From: Actinomycetospora sp. NBRC 106375
Lineage (GTDB): Bacteria; Actinomycetota; Actinomycetes; Mycobacteriales; Pseudonocardiaceae
Assembly (NCBI RefSeq): GCF_030269665.1
Contig: NZ_BSTS01000009.1
Location: forward strand, 62,001-126,000
Length of the DNA: 64,000 nt
Direction: 5' to 3'
Every line of letters begins with the position of its first letter. Positions within the stretch are counted from its first letter, which is position 1. This document shows positions 58,521-64,000 of the stretch, piece by piece. Under the pieces are notes generated by a model. It was not told the origin of the DNA. It was given only the letters and a program-made list of their open reading frames with translations, and made no database searches. The translations under genes and the position numbers were made by a program.

Positions 58521-59045
58521 TCAGGCCGTCGCGTCGCGGTGGAGGCCGAGCAGGTGGCGGTAGGTCGCGGCGCTGACCCCGATCATCGCCCGCTCGTCCT
58601 CGGTGGTCTCCCGGCGCACCTTGCCGGGGACGCCCGCGACCAGCGAGTTCGGCGGCACGACCACGCCCTGGGAGATCACCGCGCCCGCGGCGACGACGGA
58701 ACCCCGGCCCACCACGGCGCCGTTCATGATCACCGCGCCCATCCCGACGAGGCAGTCGTCCTCGACGGTGCAGCCGTGGACGACGGCGCGGTGCCCGACG
58801 GTCACGTTGCTGCCGATCGAGGCGGGGAAGCCGGGGTCGGCGTGGACGACGGTGCCGTCCTGGATGCTCGTGCCCTCCCCCACCGTCACCTCGGCGGTGT
58901 CGGCGCGCACCACGGCGGTGTACCAGACACCGGTCTCCGTCCCGATCGTGACGCGGCCCGCGACGACCGCGCCGGGCGCGACCCACGCGCCCTCGGCGAT
59001 CGCCGGGGTGTGGCCGTCGACGGTGATCAGCTGCACGGCGCGCAT
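58521..59045 (-). CDS. gamma-carbonic anhydrase family protein
   Basis: A 174-residue left-handed beta-helix protein with hexapeptide repeats (VAPGAVVAGRVTIG, SIQDGTVVHADPGFPASIGS). The three metal-ligand His are visible in TVVHADP and TVGHRAVVHGCTV. Members include functional carbonic anhydrases and acyl-CoA-binding homologues (PaaY/CaiE). It lies at the dgt end of the accessory block. ATG 59045 is the clear start. Confidence 0.9.
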   Translation of the reverse strand: MRAVQLITVDGHTPAIAEGAWVAPGAVVAGRVTIGTETGVWYTAVVRADTAEVTVGEGTSIQDGTVVHADPGFPASIGSNVTVGHRAVVHGCTVEDDCLVGMGAVIMNGAVVGRGSVVAAGAVISQGVVVPPNSLVAGVPGKVRRETTEDERAMIGVSAATYRHLLGLHRDATA

Positions 59046-59080
59046 CCTCCCAGCCGCGCGCCGGGGCGTGCGCGGGTGTT

Positions 59081-59207
59081 GCAGCGAACGGGTATCTCGT
59101 GCGCGTAGAAGCAGCGAATGTGGCGTTCGCTGCGTTCCGGGGAGCAGCCGGCGGGGGTTCGCTGCGTTCCGGGGCGTGAGCCGGCCGGCGTCCGCTGCGT
59201 TCCGGGG
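59081..59207. repeat. tandem 32-33-nt repeats and 23-bp hairpin at the dgt 3' end
   Basis: TTCGCTGCGTTCCGGGG occurs at 59126-59142 and 59158-59174, and as TCCGCTGCGTTCCGGGG at 59191-59207, with spacers rich in GCCGGC. The unit next to dgt runs into its last codons and stop, so the gene's 3' end has been copied in tandem. A 23-bp hairpin (GCAGCGAA/TTCGCTGC, 59111-59133) and another GCAGCGAAC at 59081 complete the gap. No gene is supported here. Confidence 0.65.
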
Positions 59208-59212
59208 AGCCG

Positions 59213-60487
59213 TCAGCCGGCGGCGGGGCGGCTCGCGCGCAGACGCTCGCACCAGCGCCCGGCGCCGGCGTCGGTGAGCACCGCGACCTGGTCGACGACG
59301 ACGCGCAGCCGCTCGGCGTCGCCGGCGGCGGCCTCCCACGCGGGGACGAAGGCCGGGTCGAGGGCGTGCGGGGCGCCGGCGACGAGGCGCTCGACGAGCT
59401 CGGTGACGAGGGCCCGCTGGCGCTGCTGCACGGCGAGGCGGGCGGGGTCGCGCATCACCCAGCGCAGCGCGGCGGCCTTGAGCACGGCGACCTCGGCACC
59501 GATCGGCGCGGGGATCACGAGGTCGGCGCCGTGACCGGCGGGGACGACGTCCTCGCCGAGCGCGTCGCGGGTGGCGTCGACGGTGCCGGCGACGAAGCGG
59601 CCGACGAGCTCGCTGGTCAGCCGCTTGAGCGCCGCCGTCGCGGCCAGCGAGCCGTCGTGGGCGCCGTGGGCCGCCGCGGCCCGGACGGAGGGGAGCTCGG
59701 CGAGCACCCCGGCGGCGTGCTCGAGGTCGGACCGCGGCGCGGTGGAGAACGCCTCGGCGGCGAGCGCCGCGAGCTCGGCGCGCTCGGCGGGGCTCGCGAG
59801 CCAGCCCAGCACGATGCGCCCGGCGAGGATGCCGTCCTCGAGGTCGTGCACGGAGTAGGCGACGTCGTCGGCCCAGTCCATGATCTGCGCCTCGACGCAG
59901 CGCCGGTCGGCGGGTGCGCCCTCGCGCACCCAGGCGAACACCGGCAGGTCGTCGGCGTAGACACCGAACTTGCGCCGGCCGGGGCGCTGCGTCCACGGGT
60001 ACTTGACGCAGGCGTCGAGGACCGCGCGGGTCAGGTTGAGCCCGCGGCACCGGTCGTCGTCGAGCACCTTGGGCTCGAGCCGCGTGAGGATCCGCAGCGT
60101 CTGCGCGTTGCCCTCGAACCCGCCGGCGTCGGCCGCCAGCTCGTGCAGGGCACGCTCGCCGTTGTGCCCGAACGGGGGGTGGCCGATGTCGTGGGCCAGG
60201 CCCGCGGTGTCGACGACGTCCGGGTCGGCGCCCAGGTCCTCGGCCATCCCGCGCCCGATCTGGGCGACCTCCAGCGAGTGCGTCAGGCGGGTGCGCGGGA
60301 CGCCGGTCACCGCCGCGTCCTCGTCGGGGCCGACGACCTGGGTCTTGCCCGCGAGGCGGCGCAGCGCCGCGGAGTGCAGGACGCGGCCGCGGTCGCGGGC
60401 GAACGGCGAGCGCCGGTCGCGGCCGGGCTTGGGGGCCTCGTCGAACAACCGCGCGGCGCGGTGCCCCGGGCTGCCCAGCGTGGTCAT
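59213..60487 (-). CDS. dgt: deoxyguanosinetriphosphate triphosphohydrolase-like protein
   Basis: A 424-residue HD-domain dNTPase that cleaves dGTP or other dNTPs to nucleoside and triphosphate. Motifs: RDRGRVLHSAALRRLAGKTQ, then the HD residues in RTRLTHSLEVAQIGRG and LAHDIGHPPFGHNGERAL, and AQIMDWADDVAYSVHDLEDG. ATG 60487 begins MTTLGSPGHRAARLFDE. The actinobacterial gene commonly precedes dnaG; here repeats and accessory genes intervene. Its stop is embedded in the first unit of a tandem repeat. Confidence 0.93.
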   Translation of the reverse strand: MTTLGSPGHRAARLFDEAPKPGRDRRSPFARDRGRVLHSAALRRLAGKTQVVGPDEDAAVTGVPRTRLTHSLEVAQIGRGMAEDLGADPDVVDTAGLAHDIGHPPFGHNGERALHELAADAGGFEGNAQTLRILTRLEPKVLDDDRCRGLNLTRAVLDACVKYPWTQRPGRRKFGVYADDLPVFAWVREGAPADRRCVEAQIMDWADDVAYSVHDLEDGILAGRIVLGWLASPAERAELAALAAEAFSTAPRSDLEHAAGVLAELPSVRAAAAHGAHDGSLAATAALKRLTSELVGRFVAGTVDATRDALGEDVVPAGHGADLVIPAPIGAEVAVLKAAALRWVMRDPARLAVQQRQRALVTELVERLVAGAPHALDPAFVPAWEAAAGDAERLRVVVDQVAVLTDAGAGRWCERLRASRPAAG

Positions 60488-60489
60488 GG

Positions 60490-61176
60490 CTAGCCCACGC
60501 CGGTGTCGGAGAAGTCGGTCGAGCCGTGGGTGAGGTGGTAGTAGATCAGCGCCCCGGTCTCGCGGACGATGTAGCGGAACTGGGTCTCGCGGGTCTGTAC
60601 CACCGGTCCGCGCTTCGTCGGCGACGTCGTGGCGTCGAGGCCGACGTCGTCGGCCATCGTCCGCGACCGCAGGGAGTGCCACGGGTCGCTGACCAGGGCC
60701 GCCGACTCCCACCCCCGCTGCTCGGCGACGTTCGCGACGGCCTCGAAGCTCTCGTAGGTGTCGCGGCCGTCGTCGACCGGCAGCAGCGCCTGGCCCGGGA
60801 CGCCGTTCTCGACGAGCCACTGCTCACCGGCCTGGGCCTCGGTGAACGCGTCGCCCGGCGCGGCCCCGCCGACCGTGACGATCCGGGGCGCGACACCCTG
60901 CTCGTAGAGCTCGAGGGCGTGCTGCAGGCGCGCCCGGAACACCGGCGACGGGCGGCCGTCGTACTGCGCGGCCCCGAGGACGACGATCATGTCCACGGGC
61001 TGGCGCTCGTCGACCCGACCCAGCTGCCAGACCCGGATCGCCGTGCCGCCGACCAGCAGCACCGCGATGACGAGCGCACCGACGACCACCCGTGGCGCCC
61101 AGCGCAGCGCGGCGCGGGCGGTGCTCGGCGGGTCGGGGGCGGGGCGGGGGCCGGCGGGGGTGGTGGGACCGCTCAT
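60490..61176 (-). CDS. YdcF/SanA family (DUF218) membrane protein
   Basis: A 228-residue protein with a Pro-rich cytoplasmic start, one membrane segment (VVVGALVIAVLLVGGTAIRV, about 30-49) and a DUF218 domain: VDMIVVLGAAQYDGRPSPVF, YEQGVAPRIVTVGG and DGRDTYESFEAVANVAEQ. These proteins bind nucleotide-like ligands and affect envelope barrier function; the mechanism is unclear. The gene lies 2 nt before dgt and its start overlaps the XdhC-like gene by 4 nt. Confidence 0.88.
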   Translation of the reverse strand: MSGPTTPAGPRPAPDPPSTARAALRWAPRVVVGALVIAVLLVGGTAIRVWQLGRVDERQPVDMIVVLGAAQYDGRPSPVFRARLQHALELYEQGVAPRIVTVGGAAPGDAFTEAQAGEQWLVENGVPGQALLPVDDGRDTYESFEAVANVAEQRGWESAALVSDPWHSLRSRTMADDVGLDATTSPTKRGPVVQTRETQFRYIVRETGALIYYHLTHGSTDFSDTGVG

Positions 61177-62171
61177 GCGCCGATGGGTCCCGCCGAGCGG
61201 CCCAGCACCGACGGGTCGCGCCCGCTGCGCGCGGCGAGGACCTCGGCGACGATCGAGACCGCGGTCTCCGCGGGCGTCCGGGCGCCCAGGTCGAGCCCGA
61301 CCGGGCCGTGGATGCGCTCGAGCTCGGCCTCGGTGACGCCGGCGCCGAGCAGGCGCTCGCGTCGCGCGGCCTGGGTGCGCCGGGACCCGAGCGCGCCGAG
61401 GAAGCCCCGGCCCTTCAGCCCCGTGCGCAGGACGGCGTCGAAGGCGGGGTCGTGGTCGAGCAGGACGAGCACGTCGGCGTCGGTGAACGCGGCGACCGTG
61501 GCATCGGCCTCCTCGACGGTGTCCGCGCGCCCCGCCGCCCACCCGAGCAGCCCGGCCTGCGCGGCCAGCGCGTCGGCGATCGCCCCGGGCCCGACGATCA
61601 CCACCGTCGGCACGGGCACCCAGACGTCGACGAGCACGTCGGCACCCGCCTCGAGCGTCACGCGCTCGGTGACCGTGGCCCCGCGCCGCAGCAGCGTCCG
61701 CGCGTGGGCGGCCGCGGCGGCGTCGACCGCGGCGAAGCCCAGCGAGCCCTCGACCGCGTCGAGCTCGCCGCCGGTCAGGGCCATCGAGGCGGACCCGTCC
61801 GCCCGGGACACGAGCGCCGCGGGCACCCCGTCGGCGAAGGCCGCGGCCAGCGCCCGCGCCGGGGCGGCATCGAGCGGGTGGCCCAGCAGCGTCGCCCCGC
61901 CCGCGCAGGCCAGCCCGGCGGCGACGGCGTCGTCCTCGGCAACGTGCGCCACGACCGTCACCGGACCCGACCGCGCGTCCCGCGCCAGGGCCTCGGCGCT
62001 CGCGTCGAGCGCGCCGCGCAGCAGCCCCCCGCCGAGCGAGCCGTCGGCACCGGCGACCAGCAACTGGCCGGGCTCGACGGTGCCGAACCCGTGTCGATCG
62101 AGCACGCGCACCACCGCCCGGGCCTCGTCGCCCCGCGCCAGCACCCCGGCCACCTCGCTGCGGTCGCTCAC
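61173..62171 (-). CDS. XdhC/CoxI family protein
   Basis: A 332-residue protein of the XdhC family, which inserts or sulfurates the molybdenum cofactor of xanthine dehydrogenase-type enzymes. Features are an N-terminal XdhC_CoxI part (GARAVVRV-like EARAVVRVLDRHGFG), a Rossmann-like part (PTVVIVGPGAIADALAAQA, DVLVLLDHDPAFDAVL) and the C-terminal ALGSRRTQAARRERL with IHGPVGLDLGARTPAETA. No molybdenum hydroxylase genes are nearby. GTG 62171 follows no clear ribosome site. It overlaps the YdcF gene. Confidence 0.88.
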   Translation of the reverse strand: MSDRSEVAGVLARGDEARAVVRVLDRHGFGTVEPGQLLVAGADGSLGGGLLRGALDASAEALARDARSGPVTVVAHVAEDDAVAAGLACAGGATLLGHPLDAAPARALAAAFADGVPAALVSRADGSASMALTGGELDAVEGSLGFAAVDAAAAAHARTLLRRGATVTERVTLEAGADVLVDVWVPVPTVVIVGPGAIADALAAQAGLLGWAAGRADTVEEADATVAAFTDADVLVLLDHDPAFDAVLRTGLKGRGFLGALGSRRTQAARRERLLGAGVTEAELERIHGPVGLDLGARTPAETAVSIVAEVLAARSGRDPSVLGRSAGPIGA

Positions 62172-62196
62172 GGCGTCCAGCGTAGGCGAGCGCGGC

Positions 62197-63624
<1,428 letters not shown>

Positions 63625-63704
63625 GGTGGAACTCCGGGGAATCGCAGGTGGATCACGCTGGCCTCGCCTGGCTGGCGGGTACACCCAGCGTAGCGAGCGG
63701 CGGG

Positions 63705-64000
63705 TCAGCGATCGGAGAGCAGGCTCGGGTGCTCGGTGACGCCGTCGGGACCGGCGACGAGGGCTCGCTCGTGGGCCGCGGGCTCGTCGGTCAGCGCCTC
63801 GGAGAGCAGCGGGACGACGTGCTCGCGGACGTCGAAGGGCTGCAGCGCACGCCGGTAGGCGGTGACCGTGGTGAACCGGGCGACGAGCACCCAGCGCCCC
63901 GGTTCCTCGATCGCGCGGCCGAGGTCCACGCTCTCGCAGCCCGGCTGGGCGGCCAGCAGCGCGACCGCCCGGCGGGCCCGCTCGAGGAACGGCTCCGCGC
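63705..64000 (-). CDS. antibiotic biosynthesis monooxygenase-domain protein (5' end outside window)
   Basis: The visible 98 residues include [40 protein letters not shown] and [20 protein letters not shown], the ABM/dimeric alpha-beta barrel pattern. The frame continues past the right edge. It lies 81 nt upstream of glyS on the same strand but is probably a separate unit. Confidence 0.8.
   Translation of the reverse strand, partial: AEPFLERARRAVALLAAQPGCESVDLGRAIEEPGRWVLVARFTTVTAYRRALQPFDVREHVVPLLSEALTDEPAAHERALVAGPDGVTEHPSLLSDR

Noticed and set aside
59126-59207. Regularly spaced repeats that could suggest a small CRISPR array
   Set aside because: Only three 17-nt repeats with 15-16-nt spacers that resemble each other, no cas genes, and the last unit is part of dgt; this is tandem duplication.

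Overview
The window is very GC-rich and densely packed. GTG starts, 4-nt ATGA/GTGA gene overlaps, strong GAGGAG Shine-Dalgarno sites and several apparently leaderless genes are common. Together with actinobacterial signatures (a PptT/PptH-like pair, F420/LLM-type oxidoreductase, class III cyclase, AccD-type carboxylase) this points to an actinobacterium, most likely a member of the Pseudonocardiales. The 2-hydroxyacyl-CoA lyase-like cluster at 49.6-55.1 kb recalls the one described in Actinomycetospora, but the genus is an inference.

Left part (1-29 kb) is a catabolic region. An operon on the minus strand (1-4570) joins two acyl-CoA dehydrogenases, an APH-fold kinase with a C-terminal DUF6285-like domain and an SMP-30 lactonase; it looks like a lactone/4-hydroxy-acid route. 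A TetR-controlled operon (5.6-13.2 kb) carries acyl-CoA dehydrogenase, carboxylase beta subunit, acyl-CoA synthetase, MaoC hydratase, CitE lyase and an LLM oxidoreductase, close to the mycobacterial leucine-catabolic gene set. A cupin/hydrolase pair, an AraC regulator and a methyltransferase follow. An IclR-linked operon (16.2-21.7 kb) holds a hydroxyquinol/catechol dioxygenase, a FAH-family hydrolase, an FAD aromatic hydroxylase and an MFS carrier. Next come an SDR with a divergent TetR gene and two palindromic operators, an MHS transporter, an ABM protein and an acyl-CoA dehydrogenase, then a carnitine-type module (Xre-TetR fusion, BKACE, L-carnitine dehydrogenase-like).

Middle part (29-47 kb) is mixed. 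A tRNA gene is followed by a DUF559/AbiEi-like nuclease gene enclosed by two inverted copies of a 69-bp palindrome, a possible mobile cassette. Then come a small secreted peptide, a PhoD-like phosphatase, an SbcD/SbcC-like pair, a PPTase/phosphopantetheinyl hydrolase pair, a class III adenylate cyclase, three tandem small exported proteins (the first frameshifted), tRNA-Asn, and the dnaG operon.

Right part (47-64 kb): about 12 kb of accessory genes (SDR, thioesterase, decayed MFS gene, GMC dehydrogenase with its small subunit, CoA ligase, ThDP lyase, GntR, AraC, hydrolase, gamma-carbonic anhydrase) separate dnaG from dgt. After dgt come YdcF- and XdhC-family genes, glyS and a partial ABM gene.

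A recurring theme is short intergenic palindromes in several sequence families (44-bp, 60-bp, 69-bp and 23-bp units, plus tandem repeats), nearly all at gene 3' ends. Positions and motifs were read by eye; no searches were run, so family names rest on recognisable motifs and context.
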